From Alphaproteobacteria bacterium (lineage in GTDB: Bacteria > Pseudomonadota > Alphaproteobacteria > Geminicoccales > Geminicoccaceae): a stretch of DNA of 64,000 nucleotides. Location: assembly GCA_026982705.1 (NCBI GenBank), contig JALSGP010000040.1, positions 1-64,000 of the forward strand, read 5' to 3'. The translations under genes and the position numbers were made by a program. The notes under the pieces were generated by a model. It made no database searches. It was not told the origin of the DNA and saw nothing but the letters and a program-made list of their open reading frames with translations. This document shows positions 37,645 to 49,692 of the stretch, one piece after another (the first letter of the stretch is position 1; each line of letters begins with the position of its first letter).

Positions 37645-40533
37645 TCACGCCGGCACGATCCGGCACAGCGTGGCCTTGGTTTCCTGCATCTGGGTGACGG
37701 AGTCGTAGCCGTAGGTCTGGGCGGTGTTGCAGGCCTCGCCGAGCACGTAGGGATCGGCCCCCTCCGGATACTTGTGGCGCAGGTCCTTGCCCATGAACCA
37801 ACCGCCGAAGTGGAAGGGCATGAAGGCCACGCCCCGTCCCACGCGCTCGGTGACCATGGCCATCACCAGCACCTTGCCGCCCTCGGGGCCCTCGACCCAC
37901 ACCATCTGCCCGTCGCGGATGCCGAGCGAATTGGCATCGAACGGATTGATCTCCACGAACATGTGCTGCTGCAGCTCGGCCAGCCACGGGTTGGAGCGGG
38001 TCTCGTCGCCGCCGCCCTCGTACTCCACCAGACGTCCCGAGGTGAGGATGATCGGGAAGTCCTTGGAGAAGTCCTTCTCCTGGATGGAGCGGTAGAGGGT
38101 CGGCAGACGATAGAACTTCCGATCCTCGTAGGTGGGATACTTCGCCACCAGATCCCGCCGCGGGGTGTAGAGAGGCTCCCGGTGCAGCGGGATCGGATCG
38201 GGGAAGTTCCACACGTAGCAGCGCGCCTTGGCGTTGCCGAAGGGGGCGCAGCCGTGCTTGAGGGCGACCCGCTGGATGCCGCCGGAGAGGTCGGTCTTCC
38301 AGTTGGTCTTGGGCCCGGCGATGGCCTCGATGGTCCGCCGCTCCTCCTCGGTGAGATCCTTGTCCCAGCCGAGCTGCGTCAGGAGCTCCATGGTGAACTC
38401 GGGATAGCCGTCCCGGATCTCCGAGCCCACCGAGTAGCTGCCCTCGGCCAGCAGGTTCTCGCCCTCGTACTCGACACCGAAGCGCGCCCGGAAGGTGAGA
38501 CCGCCCTCCATCACGTGCTTGCTGGTGTCGTAGAGGATCGGCGTGCCCGGATGCTTGAGCTCGGGCTTGCCCCAGCACGGCCACGGCAGACCGTAGTATT
38601 CGCCGTCGACCTCCGTGCCCTTGGCCCGGAGCGTGGTCTTGTCGAAGGCGTACTGATACTTCATGTGGAGCTTCAGCCGTTCCGGCGACTGGCCGGTGTA
38701 GCCGATGGTCCACATGCCGCGATTGAACTCGCGGGTGATGTCCTCGATCAGCGGCTCGGTGCCGTTGACCTGGATGTGCTTGAACAGGTTCTCGGAGAAG
38801 CCCGGGATCCCTTCGTCGAGCTTCTTGGCGAGGAGATACATGATCTCATGGTCGGGCTTGGACTCGAAGAGCGGATCCACGACCTTCTCACGCCACTGGA
38901 GGGAGCGGTTCGAGGCCGTGACCGAGCCGTAGGTCTCGAACTGGGTCGCCGCCGGCAGCAGGTAGACCCCGTCGGTACGGTCGTGCAGCACCGCCGTCAT
39001 GGTGGGATAGGGGTCCACCACGACGAGGAGATCCAGCATCTCCATCGCCTTCTTCATGTCCGGCAAGCGGGTCTGGGAGTTGGGCGCGTGACCCCAGAAG
39101 ATCATCGCCCGCACCCGGTCCGGCTGGTCCATGTTGGCCGGATCCTCCAGCACGCCGTCGAACCAGCGCGAGACGGGAATGCCCTTGGACTCCATGAGCT
39201 CCTTGGAATGGAAGTTGCCGAGGAGCCACTCGTAGTCCACGTCCCAGACCCGGGCCCAGTGCTTCCACGCGCCCTCGGACAGACCGTAGTAGCCGGGCAG
39301 CGTGTGGCTGAGCACGCCCAGATCCGTGGCCCCCTGCACGTTGTCGTGGCCGCGGAAGATGTTGGCGCCACCGCCCGACACGCCGATGTTGCCCAGCGCC
39401 AGCATCAGGATGCAGTAGGCACGGGTGTTGTTGTTGCCATTGTGGTGCTGGGTGCCGCCCATGCACCAGACCACCGTGCCGGGCCGGTTCATGGCCAGCA
39501 GCCGCGCCACCCGCTTCACCTGGGCCGGCGGCACGCCGGTGACGTCCTCCACCACCTCGGGGGTCCACTTGCGCACTTCCTCGCGCACCCGGTCCATGCC
39601 CCACACGCGGCGGCGGATGTACTCCTTGTCCTCCCAGCCGTTCTCGAAGATGTGCCAGAGGATGCCCCAGATCAGCGCCACGTCGGTGCCCGGGCGGAAG
39701 CGCACGTACTCGTCGGCGTGGGCCGCCGTGCGCGTGAAGCGCGGGTCACAGACGATCAGCGGCGCGTTGTTGATCTCCTTGGCCTTGAGGATGTGGAGCA
39801 TCGCCACCGGATGCGCCTCGGCCGGATTGGAGCCGATGAGGATCATGCACCGGGCCCGGTGGATGTCGTTGTAGGAGTTGGTCATCGCACCGTAGCCCCA
39901 GGTGTTCGCCACACCGGCCACCGTGGTGGAATGGCAGATGCGCGCCTGGTGGTCGACGTTGTTGGTGCCCCAGAAGGCGGCGAACTTGCGGAAGAGATAG
40001 GCCTGCTCGTTGTTGTGCTTGGCCGAGCCGAGCCAGTAGACGGAATCGGGCCCGGACTCCTGGCGGATCTTCAGGATCTGGTTGCCGATCTCGTCGATGG
40101 CCTGCTCCCAGGAGATCCGCTTCCAGCGCCCGCCCTCGAGCTTCATGGGATACTTGAGCCGCCGCTCGCCGATGGCGTGCTCGCGCACCGACGCCCCCTT
40201 GGCGCAGTGGGCCCCCAGGTTGAACGGGCTCTCGTAGCCCGGCTCCTGGCCGATCCACACGCCCTTCTGGACCTCGGCGATGACGGTGCAGCCCACGGAA
40301 CAGTGGGTGCAGACGCTCTTCTTGATCTCCACCTCGGCCGCCCGGCCCACCGCCTGCGCGGAGGCCTTCTCCACCATGCCGGCCGAGACCGTCCCCAGCG
40401 CACCGACGCCGGCCGCGGCGAGACCCGTGTTGCGCAGGAAGGTCCGGCGGTCGAGCGCCTCGCGACCGAGACCGGCCACCACCGCCGCCATGGGCGAGCG
40501 ACCGGGAGCGCGTGCCGTCCGCTTCTTCAGCAT
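37645..40533 (-). CDS. fdhA: Tat-exported formate dehydrogenase catalytic subunit FdhA
   Basis: A 962-residue molybdenum or tungsten bis-MGD enzyme oxidising formate in the periplasm. The twin-arginine signal RRTFLRNTG has Arg29-Arg30. A 4Fe-4S motif (VCTHCSVGCTV) follows, and the metal ligand is Cys in DHQARICHSTTV, so no selenocysteine is needed. Other family stretches are GSNPAEAHPVAM, GGTQHHNGNNNTRAYC and IFRGHDNVQGATDLG. The ATG at 40533 has a good site (GAGGAGGGAGACGG). It follows fdhX by 25 nt. Its best functional relatives are the FdhABC enzymes of epsilon- and gammaproteobacteria. Confidence 0.95.
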   Translation of the reverse strand: MLKKRTARAPGRSPMAAVVAGLGREALDRRTFLRNTGLAAAGVGALGTVSAGMVEKASAQAVGRAAEVEIKKSVCTHCSVGCTVIAEVQKGVWIGQEPGYESPFNLGAHCAKGASVREHAIGERRLKYPMKLEGGRWKRISWEQAIDEIGNQILKIRQESGPDSVYWLGSAKHNNEQAYLFRKFAAFWGTNNVDHQARICHSTTVAGVANTWGYGAMTNSYNDIHRARCMILIGSNPAEAHPVAMLHILKAKEINNAPLIVCDPRFTRTAAHADEYVRFRPGTDVALIWGILWHIFENGWEDKEYIRRRVWGMDRVREEVRKWTPEVVEDVTGVPPAQVKRVARLLAMNRPGTVVWCMGGTQHHNGNNNTRAYCILMLALGNIGVSGGGANIFRGHDNVQGATDLGVLSHTLPGYYGLSEGAWKHWARVWDVDYEWLLGNFHSKELMESKGIPVSRWFDGVLEDPANMDQPDRVRAMIFWGHAPNSQTRLPDMKKAMEMLDLLVVVDPYPTMTAVLHDRTDGVYLLPAATQFETYGSVTASNRSLQWREKVVDPLFESKPDHEIMYLLAKKLDEGIPGFSENLFKHIQVNGTEPLIEDITREFNRGMWTIGYTGQSPERLKLHMKYQYAFDKTTLRAKGTEVDGEYYGLPWPCWGKPELKHPGTPILYDTSKHVMEGGLTFRARFGVEYEGENLLAEGSYSVGSEIRDGYPEFTMELLTQLGWDKDLTEEERRTIEAIAGPKTNWKTDLSGGIQRVALKHGCAPFGNAKARCYVWNFPDPIPLHREPLYTPRRDLVAKYPTYEDRKFYRLPTLYRSIQEKDFSKDFPIILTSGRLVEYEGGGDETRSNPWLAELQQHMFVEINPFDANSLGIRDGQMVWVEGPEGGKVLVMAMVTERVGRGVAFMPFHFGGWFMGKDLRHKYPEGADPYVLGEACNTAQTYGYDSVTQMQETKATLCRIVPA

Positions 40534-40558
40534 CGTCCGTCTCCCTCCTCGACCCGCG

Positions 40559-40756
40559 TCAGAAGCGCGCGAGCTGGTAATAGGTCCGCACCTGTTCGCT
40601 CTCGCGATAGCCGCCCCGCCGCGGCACCGCCGCCGTCGCGGCCTCGGCCCGCTCACCGCCCACCACGGCGGCGGAGGCGGCGGCCACCGTCCCGAGCCCG
40701 GCGAGCCTCAGGAAATCCCGCCGCCCCCGACGGATGTCACTGCCTTCGCGCTTCAT
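40559..40756 (-). CDS. FdhX, small Tat-target protein of formate dehydrogenase clusters
   Basis: A 65-residue protein with a twin-arginine segment GRRDFLRLAGLGTVAAASA. It fits the short formate dehydrogenase region Tat-target family (TIGR02811), found just upstream of fdhA in many genomes. GGAGGGAGCAGCG precedes the ATG at 40756. The role is unknown; a part in assembly or Tat targeting of FdhA is assumed from its position. Confidence 0.85.
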   Translation of the reverse strand: MKREGSDIRRGRRDFLRLAGLGTVAAASAAVVGGERAEAATAAVPRRGGYRESEQVRTYYQLARF

Positions 40757-40784
40757 CGCTGCTCCCTCCTGCCGACCTCGCGTC

Positions 40785-41429
40785 TCAGGCGTGACCCACG
40801 GCGCGTCCGTCGAGACCGAAGGCCACCCGTTCCACCTCGACGAAGAGACCACCCACCCGCCCGAGCCGGGCGTAGACCCGGGCCGTGCGGGCACGTTCCA
40901 GATCGTGGAAGAACCGCCCCATCCAGGGCTCCACATGGCGGGCGAAGAAGCTGCGCTGCGTACGCAGCGTGCCGTCGCCGAAGCGACCCTCCACCAGCCC
41001 GGCCATCACCTCCAGCACGCTCGCCACGTGATCCTCCGGCTCGTGATTGTCCGGACGCCGGGCGACGCCGAGGCGCTCCAGATCCGCCCTCAGATCGGCG
41101 AGCGGCTTCTCGTAGACGAAACCCGTGAGATAGTAGGACGCGTAGGGCACGAGCTCGCCCCGCCCCAGCCCCACGAAGAGCTCGTGATACTCACGGTCCA
41201 CCGCATCCGGATCGGCCTCGCGGGCCGCCGCCGCCAGCTCCCCGAGCGCCTCGCCGAGCGGCCCCGGACCGCCCAGCTCCGCCGTGCGGGCCAGGAGGCC
41301 GAGATCCGCCGGCCGCGCCAGCCACGCCGCCAGCAGCCGGTAGAGCCCCGCGCGCGCCGCCTCCTCTTCCGCGAGCCATGCGGGCTCACCTGGCCTCTCG
41401 TCCCCCATGCGGAGTTCGGCGCCTCGCAC
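40785..41429 (-). CDS. TorD/DmsD-family chaperone for formate dehydrogenase
   Basis: A 214-residue all-helical cytoplasmic protein. EYHELFVGLGRGELVPYASYYLTG and PDNHEPEDHVASVLEVMAGL are TorD-family signatures. Such chaperones hold a specific Tat enzyme until its cofactor is inserted; here FdhA is the likely client, since the genes are adjacent. The GTG at 41429 has GGGAGGGTGAGGC before it, stronger than the internal ATG at 41408. A promoter lies just upstream. Confidence 0.9.
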   Translation of the reverse strand: MRGAELRMGDERPGEPAWLAEEEAARAGLYRLLAAWLARPADLGLLARTAELGGPGPLGEALGELAAAAREADPDAVDREYHELFVGLGRGELVPYASYYLTGFVYEKPLADLRADLERLGVARRPDNHEPEDHVASVLEVMAGLVEGRFGDGTLRTQRSFFARHVEPWMGRFFHDLERARTARVYARLGRVGGLFVEVERVAFGLDGRAVGHA

Positions 41430-41454
41430 GCCTCACCCTCCCTGAACCGCGCGC

Positions 41455-41483
41455 ATTCTAAACCTGCATCGAAAATCGATCAA
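41455..41483 (-). promoter_or_regulatory. Promoter of the torD-like/fdhXABC operon
   Basis: On the minus strand TTGATC and TAGAAT are separated by exactly 17 nt in an AT-rich gap, a good sigma-70-type match. Transcription should start near 41448, close to the GTG at 41429. The -35 side overlaps the small palindrome ATCGA-AAA-TCGAT. A second TAGAATG copy is 36 nt upstream. Confidence 0.6.
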
Positions 41484-41493
41484 GCGGCACATT

Positions 41494-42030
41494 CTACACC
41501 TTTTCCGAGGAATTTTCCGCGCCACGCTCCGACGCCGCCGGCCTCGACGCCGCTTCCGCCGTCTCCTGCCCGTCCCCCTCCGGGGAGCGCGGCGCGCCCG
41601 CTCCGTCTCTGTCCCCGACCGCCACCTCGGCCTCCTCCAGTTTCCGCCAGAAGCCCCGGCCGGCCTCGTAGACGGTGCGCAGACCCGCCACCACCGTGGC
41701 GGCGTCGGTGAAGTCCTCGCAATAGTCGTCCAGCATGTCCACGCTGCGGATGACGGGGTTGCACCGCCACAGCCGTCGCAGCGCCCGCCGCTTGAATTCC
41801 TCGGGCACGCCCTCGCGCAGATAGACGCGGAAATCGGCATCGGGCCCCAGCGTCTCCGGATCCGGCAGGTCCGCCGGATCCAGCGCGGGCATCTCCGCGT
41901 CCCGGGCCTCCGCCGGCGACGTCGTCGCCGCCTTCGCCTCCGCCGCCGGCGCCTCCGTCCGCCCCCGCTCCGCCTCGCGCTTGCGACGCGACCAGCGGGC
42001 GAGGAAGCTCTCGGGAGTCTCCCGGTTCAT
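41494..42030 (-). CDS. DUF3306 protein
   Basis: A 178-residue soluble protein. FLARWSRRKREAERG at the N-terminus and the middle DFRVYLREGVPEEFKRRALRRLWRCNPVIRSVDMLDDYCEDF fit the DUF3306 family, which occurs only next to formate dehydrogenase genes; the terminal part is acidic and low in complexity. It likely helps enzyme maturation, but no activity is known. The start overlaps the DUF3305 stop by 4 nt (ATGA). Confidence 0.82.
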   Translation of the reverse strand: MNRETPESFLARWSRRKREAERGRTEAPAAEAKAATTSPAEARDAEMPALDPADLPDPETLGPDADFRVYLREGVPEEFKRRALRRLWRCNPVIRSVDMLDDYCEDFTDAATVVAGLRTVYEAGRGFWRKLEEAEVAVGDRDGAGAPRSPEGDGQETAEAASRPAASERGAENSSEKV

Positions 42031-42572
42031 ACCCCGTCCTCCCCCGCACCCAGAGGCACGAACGTGCTGGCCTCGCCCGGCCCCCGATCGCGGCCCCGGC
42101 GCCGGCGCTTGTAGAAGGGCCGGTCCACGTGCCAGCGATCCACGAAGGCCTTGACGAAGGCGATCACCGGCTCGGGCATGGGGACCGCGTCCACCCGGTC
42201 CTCGGCGGTCTCGCTGTGGGCCTGGGCATCCCAGGGCGAGGCGCTCACCAGCGCCGGCCGCCACCCCCAGGGCTCCGCCTCCGCCTCGCGCAGCACCACG
42301 TAGACCGCGGGCCGCGTCGCCGAGAGATTGTACTTGTAGGCCTCGGTCTCGTCGCGGAACAGCTCCAGGGGGAGGGTGCCGCCGTGGACCCGCTCGAAGT
42401 CCTCGCCCACCACCATACGGTGGCCCACCGGCAGCTCCGGGGGCTCCGGCACCACCGCCACCGCGGCGACGCGCCAGCGCTGCCAGGGATGGTCGATGCG
42501 GCGGCGCTCCAGCACCACCCCGAGACGCAGGGCGGCGTAGCCCGGACGTTCCCCTCCCTGGATCCGCGTCAT
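42027..42572 (-). CDS. DUF3305 protein
   Basis: A 181-residue soluble protein with LGVVLERRRIDHPWQRWRVAAV near residue 17 and LFRDETEAYKYNLSATRPAVYVVLR, typical of the DUF3305 family. A DRWHVDRPFYKRRRR motif ends the core. Homologues flank formate dehydrogenase operons with DUF3306 and a 4Fe-4S protein, so a maturation or electron-supply role is probable. It is the first gene of the minus-strand cluster and is divergent from the 4Fe-4S gene. Confidence 0.82.
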   Translation of the reverse strand: MTRIQGGERPGYAALRLGVVLERRRIDHPWQRWRVAAVAVVPEPPELPVGHRMVVGEDFERVHGGTLPLELFRDETEAYKYNLSATRPAVYVVLREAEAEPWGWRPALVSASPWDAQAHSETAEDRVDAVPMPEPVIAFVKAFVDRWHVDRPFYKRRRRGRDRGPGEASTFVPLGAGEDGV

Positions 42573-42576
42573 GCCC

Positions 42577-42602
42577 GTTTCACCTTGCCGGTCGCGTGAA
42601 AC
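42577..42602. promoter_or_regulatory. Inverted repeat in the divergent formate-cluster promoter region
   Basis: Perfect repeat GTTTCAC-N12-GTGAAAC in the 83-bp gap between the DUF3305 gene and the 4Fe-4S gene. Overlapping possible promoters are TTTACA-N17-CTAGCA (minus) and TTGCCG-N17-AGACAC or nearby TAGACA (plus). It could be an operator controlling both directions. The regulator is unknown. Confidence 0.45.
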
Positions 42603-42655
42603 ATGCTAGACACGTTCCGCCCGCGCTGTAAAGGGGTAAAGAGGAGGCAACTTCC

Positions 42656-44749
42656 GTGAAGCTCGCCGGCCGCCGCTGTCTCCTGTGCACCTGCGACGAC
42701 ACCCTGCCGCTGGACGTCCCGGCGCTGGCCCGCGTCCTCGGCGCGGAGGAAGCGGATCGGCCCTTCCGCCAGCTCTGCCGCCTCCAGGTCGAGTCCTTCC
42801 GGCGGGCGCTGGCGGCGGGCGAGCCGCTGCTGGTGGCCTGCGAACAGGAGGCGCCGCTGTTCCGCGCCCTGGCCGAGCAGCGGGAGCCGGCGCCGAGGGA
42901 CGAGGGAGAGACGGGGGCGGAGGCGGGTGGTCCCGATCTCCTCTTCGTGGACCTGCGCGACCGTGCCGGCTGGTCGGCGGAGGGCGCGCGGGCCCTGCCC
43001 AAGATGGCGGCCCTGCTGGCGGAGGCGCTGGTGGAGGAGACGCCGCCCCCCGCCGTCACCCTCGAATCGGCGGGCCGCGTGCTGGTCTACGGGCACGACG
43101 AGGCCGCCCTCGAGGCGGCCCGGCGGCTGAGCGGCCGGCTCGAGCCCATGGTGCTGCTCACCGGCCGCGAGGCGGTGATCCCGCCGCGCACCGTCGAGGT
43201 GCCGATCCACCGCGGTCGCATCCGCCGCGCCCGGGGGCACCTCGGCGCCTTCGTCCTCGAGGTGGAGGGGTTCGCCACCGCCCTGCCCTCCTCGCGGGAA
43301 GTGCTGCGCTTCGGCGAGGCGGAGGCGGCGCGCACGCTGGAGGTGGATCTGATCCTGGACCTCACCGGCGAGACCCCGCTCTTCCCCGCTCACCACAGGC
43401 GCGACGGCTACGCGCGCCCCGATCCGCGCGATCCGGCGGCGGTGGAGCGGGCACTCTTCCGTCTCGCCGATCTCGCCGGCGACTTCGAGAAGCCGCGCTA
43501 CGTGACGGTGACGCCGGAGCGCTGTGCCCACGCCCGCAACCGCATCACCGGCTGTACCCGCTGCCTCGACGTCTGCCCCACCGGAGCCATCACCCCGGAC
43601 GGCGATCACGTGGCGGTGGACCCCCACGTCTGCGCCGGCTGCGGCAGTTGCAGCGGCGTCTGTCCCACCGGCGCCGTCGCCTATGCCCTGCCGGCGCCCG
43701 CTACCCTGGCGGAGCGGTTGCGCACGCTGCTCCTCACCTACCGCCGTGCCGGCGGTGAGGATCCGGTGGTGCTCTTCCACGCCGACCGCCACGGCGGCGA
43801 GCTCCTCACCGCCCTGGCCCGCCTCGGTCCCGGCCTGCCGGCGCGGGTGCTGCCCTTGCGTCTCGCCGAAGTGGGCCAGATCGGCATCGACCATCTCCTC
43901 GCCGCCTTCGCCTGGGGCGCGGCGGCGGTGCGGGTGCTGGCGCCGCCGGCGGAGCGGGAGGAGCTCGCCGGTCTCGAACGTCATCTCGAGCTCGCGCGCA
44001 CCGTCCTCGAGGCGCTCGGGCTCGGGGCCGACCGCGCCCTCCTCCTCTTCGAGGACGACCCGGAGGCGCTCTCGGCCCGGCTCGCCGACCTGCCCGCCGG
44101 CGGCGTGCCCGCCGCCGACTTCCGGCCGCTGGCCGGTCGCCGCGATCTGGTCTTCATGAGTCTCGAGCATCTGGCGGCGCACGCGCCGACTCCGGTGGAG
44201 ACGGTGCCGCTGCAGCGGGGCGCGCCCTTCGGCACCATCCACATCGACACCGAGGGCTGCACCCTCTGCCTGTCCTGCGTCGGCTGCTGCCCCGCCGGCG
44301 CCCTGTTCGACAATCCGGACAAGCCCCAGGTGCGCTTCCTCGAGCGCAACTGCATCCAGTGCGGCCTCTGCGCCCGTACCTGTCCCGAGAAGGTGATCCG
44401 TCTCGAACCGCGACTGGACCTCACGCCGGCCGCCCGCGAACCGCGCATCCTCAACGAGGAAGAACCCTTCCTCTGCCGCCGCTGCGGCAAGCCCATCGGC
44501 GCGCCCAGCATGATCCGCAAGATCAAGGGCATGCTGCTGGGGCGACACTGGATGTACGAGAGCGAGGAGGAGATCGCGGTGGTGGAGATGTGCGACGACT
44601 GCCGCGTGATCACCGAGTTCGAGCGCAGCCGCGGACAGGTGCTGGGCCTGCGCGAGCGGCCCCGGCCGCGGACCACCGAGGACTATCTGCGGGAACGCGA
44701 GGCGGCGGCGCGGACCCGGCCGGACGGAAAGGAGGGGGGCGAGGGCTGA
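42656..44749 (+). CDS. Multi-cluster 4Fe-4S protein of the formate dehydrogenase module
   Basis: A 697-residue cytoplasmic protein with an N-terminal CLLCTC motif, a nucleotide-binding-like middle, two ferredoxin repeats near residues 301-345 (CTRCLDVCPTG; CAGCGSCSGVCPTG), a further pair near residues 535-585 (CTLCLSCVGCCPAG; CIQCGLCARTCPEK), and a C-terminal CRRCGKP..CDDC zinc-like site. It is the large iron-sulfur protein that accompanies DUF3305/DUF3306 in proteobacterial formate dehydrogenase loci. The start is GTG with GAGGAGGC upstream. It may feed electrons to enzyme maturation. Confidence 0.85.
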   Translation: MKLAGRRCLLCTCDDTLPLDVPALARVLGAEEADRPFRQLCRLQVESFRRALAAGEPLLVACEQEAPLFRALAEQREPAPRDEGETGAEAGGPDLLFVDLRDRAGWSAEGARALPKMAALLAEALVEETPPPAVTLESAGRVLVYGHDEAALEAARRLSGRLEPMVLLTGREAVIPPRTVEVPIHRGRIRRARGHLGAFVLEVEGFATALPSSREVLRFGEAEAARTLEVDLILDLTGETPLFPAHHRRDGYARPDPRDPAAVERALFRLADLAGDFEKPRYVTVTPERCAHARNRITGCTRCLDVCPTGAITPDGDHVAVDPHVCAGCGSCSGVCPTGAVAYALPAPATLAERLRTLLLTYRRAGGEDPVVLFHADRHGGELLTALARLGPGLPARVLPLRLAEVGQIGIDHLLAAFAWGAAAVRVLAPPAEREELAGLERHLELARTVLEALGLGADRALLLFEDDPEALSARLADLPAGGVPAADFRPLAGRRDLVFMSLEHLAAHAPTPVETVPLQRGAPFGTIHIDTEGCTLCLSCVGCCPAGALFDNPDKPQVRFLERNCIQCGLCARTCPEKVIRLEPRLDLTPAAREPRILNEEEPFLCRRCGKPIGAPSMIRKIKGMLLGRHWMYESEEEIAVVEMCDDCRVITEFERSRGQVLGLRERPRPRTTEDYLREREAAARTRPDGKEGGEG

Positions 44750-44764
44750 GGGCCTCTCCCGCGT

Positions 44765-45211
44765 TCAGGCGCTGCCGGCGGCGACCTCGGCGCCGGCGAA
44801 GGCGCGGGCGATGGCGCGGATGCGCTCCACCATGGCCCAGAGCCCGTTCTGACGCCCGGGGGTGAGCAGCCGGCCGAGGCCGATGCGTGCGAACACCTCG
44901 GGCGGCGTCGTCAGGATCTCCTCCGGGGTCCGTCCCGAATAGAGGCGCAGCAGCAGGGCGATGAGCCCGCGCACGATGAGGGCGTCGGAATCGGCGCGCA
45001 GGGTGAGGCGACGGGTGGCGGGATCGAACTCCGCCACCATCCACACGTTGCTCTGACAGCCCCGCACCCGGTTGGCCTCGGTCTTCGCCGCCTCCTCGAG
45101 GGGCGGGAGATCGCGGCCCAGCTCCAGCAGATATTCGAGCTTGTCGCGAGGCTGGTCGAAGAGGGCGAACTCCTCGACGATGGCCTCCTCTTCGGCGCGG
45201 ATCTCGGACAT
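44765..45211 (-). CDS. sufE: Cysteine desulfuration protein SufE
   Basis: A 148-residue sulfur-acceptor protein for iron-sulfur cluster assembly. Cys52 in the motif GCQSNVW takes the persulfide, and the surrounding sequence VRGCQSNVWM and LRADSDALIVRGLIALLL are typical. GAGGAGGGGCC stands before the ATG at 45211. No sufS/sufB is visible, so it is isolated here. Its nearness to the formate island may simply reflect position. Confidence 0.93.
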   Translation of the reverse strand: MSEIRAEEEAIVEEFALFDQPRDKLEYLLELGRDLPPLEEAAKTEANRVRGCQSNVWMVAEFDPATRRLTLRADSDALIVRGLIALLLRLYSGRTPEEILTTPPEVFARIGLGRLLTPGRQNGLWAMVERIRAIARAFAGAEVAAGSA

Positions 45212-45345
45212 GCCGCTGGCCCCTCCTCATCGGGCCATATGCCTCCGCGGTGTCGGTGGTCAACCGCACGCCGCCGGAGCCGCCGGCACCCGCCGGCGCC
45301 GTCCCGGCCGGCCGTGCCACCGCGGAGGTCTCCGACGCCGATCCC

Positions 45346-48036
<2,691 letters not shown>

Positions 48037-48125
48037 GACGGTTTCTCCCTCGGGGATCCGGGTGGGGACTTCGCCGGCGCCATAGCGCCTTTTTCGGAGG
48101 CGCACAAAGGGTCTGCGACGGGCCG

Positions 48126-48899
48126 TCAGCCGGCGGGCGAAGCGGGCGCGGGGCTCGGGCTCCCGGCCGCCGGCCGCGCCTCGACGGCACTCCGTCGCGC
48201 CCACAGGGTGTGGATGCGCCGCTCCGCCAGCCGCGTCTGGATGGCCAACAGCCACACCGTGACGAAGTAGAGCTTGAACACCGCCACCATCACCAGGAGC
48301 GGCCACAGCATCTCCGGGGCGATGGTGGGGCCGTCCAGCCGCAGCACGCTGGCCGGCTGATGGAGGGTGTTCCACCACTCCACCGAGAACTTGATGATGG
48401 GCAGGTCCACCGCCCCCACCAGCGCGAGGATGGCGGCGGCGCGGCCCCCGCGCTGGGGATCGTCGAAGGCGTCGTGGAGGGCGATGTAGCCGAGATAGAG
48501 GAAGAAGAGGATCAGCACCGAGGTGAGACGGGCGTCCCACACCCACCAGGTGCCCCACATGGGCTTGCCCCAGATGGCGCCGGTGACCAGGGCCACGAAG
48601 GTGAAGGCGGCGCCGATGGGGGCGGCGGCGCGGCCCGCCACCTCGGCCAGGGGATGGCGCCAGACCAGCGCCACCACCGCGCTCACGACGATCACCGCAT
48701 AGACGAAGGTGGCGAGCCAGGCGGCCGGCACGTGCACGTACATGATGCGGGCGGCGTCGCCCTGCTGGTAGTCGGGCGGCGCCACCACCAGCGCCCACAC
48801 CAGCCCCACGGGCAGGAGCAGCAGCATGGCCGCGAGGGTCCAAGGCCAGACGCGGTCGGCGAGCCGCCGGAAGCGGCGTGGATTGGCGAGCCGGTGCAC
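48126..48899 (-). CDS. ccmC: Heme exporter CcmC
   Basis: A 257-residue membrane protein that binds heme and passes it to CcmE for cytochrome c maturation. The tryptophan-rich loop WGTWWVWDARLTS and the flanking heme-ligand histidines (MYVHVPAAWLA; VEWWNTLHQP) are diagnostic. GTG at 48899 has GAGGAGGGAACG before it. Other ccm genes are not in the window. This gene supports the presence of c-type cytochromes such as the WD40 fusion. Confidence 0.94.
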   Translation of the reverse strand: MHRLANPRRFRRLADRVWPWTLAAMLLLLPVGLVWALVVAPPDYQQGDAARIMYVHVPAAWLATFVYAVIVVSAVVALVWRHPLAEVAGRAAAPIGAAFTFVALVTGAIWGKPMWGTWWVWDARLTSVLILFFLYLGYIALHDAFDDPQRGGRAAAILALVGAVDLPIIKFSVEWWNTLHQPASVLRLDGPTIAPEMLWPLLVMVAVFKLYFVTVWLLAIQTRLAERRIHTLWARRSAVEARPAAGSPSPAPASPAG

Positions 48900-48928
48900 C
48901 GTTCCCTCCTCCTCGGCTCCCCGCCAAG

Positions 48929-49692
48929 CTAGCGCGCGGCGGCGTCCAGTCCACGAGACCGGCGGTCGCGGTCTCCGTCCGCCGCCTCTTCCTCCACCGA
49001 AACCCGCGCCCCGTGGCGGGTGCAGGAGGGGAGCAGCAGGGCGACCACCGCCGGCACCGCCCGCGTCGGCGGCGGGGCGGCCTCCGGCGGCTCGCCCGGA
49101 TAGGCGTCGCGCCGGTAGCGGGTGGCGAGCGGGCCGGGATCGACGAGATTGACCCTGAGCGGCGTGCGCCGCACCTCGGCGGCATAGGCCAGCACCAGGG
49201 CCTCCAGCGCCGCCTTGGTGGCCGCCACGTGACCCCAGTAGGCGCGCGGGGCGCGGGCGACGGCACAGGTGGCGAAGACGGCGCGGCCGGCATCGGAGCG
49301 GCGCAGCAGCGGGTCGAGGGTGCGGATCAGCCGGGCGGCGGCCACGGTGTTGACGGCCAGCAGCCGCGCGAACCAGTCCGGGTCGCCGTGGGCCACCGGC
49401 GTCAGCCGCTCGAGGCGGGCGGCGGTGAACAGCAGCCCGTCGAGACGGCCGAAGCGGGCGTAGAGGGAGGGCCCCAACCGGTCGACGGCCTCGCCGTCGA
49501 GGAGATCCAGCGCCAGCAGGGTGGCCCGGCCGCCGGCGGCGCGCACCCGGTCGTCCACCTCCTCGAGGGCGCCGGCGGTGCGGCCCAGCAGCACGGGATG
49601 GGCGCCGAGGCGGGCGAGCTCGGGGGCGACGGCGGCGCCGAGGCCGTGGCCGGCGCCGGCCACCAGCACCACCCGTCCCGCCAGCGGCCGGC

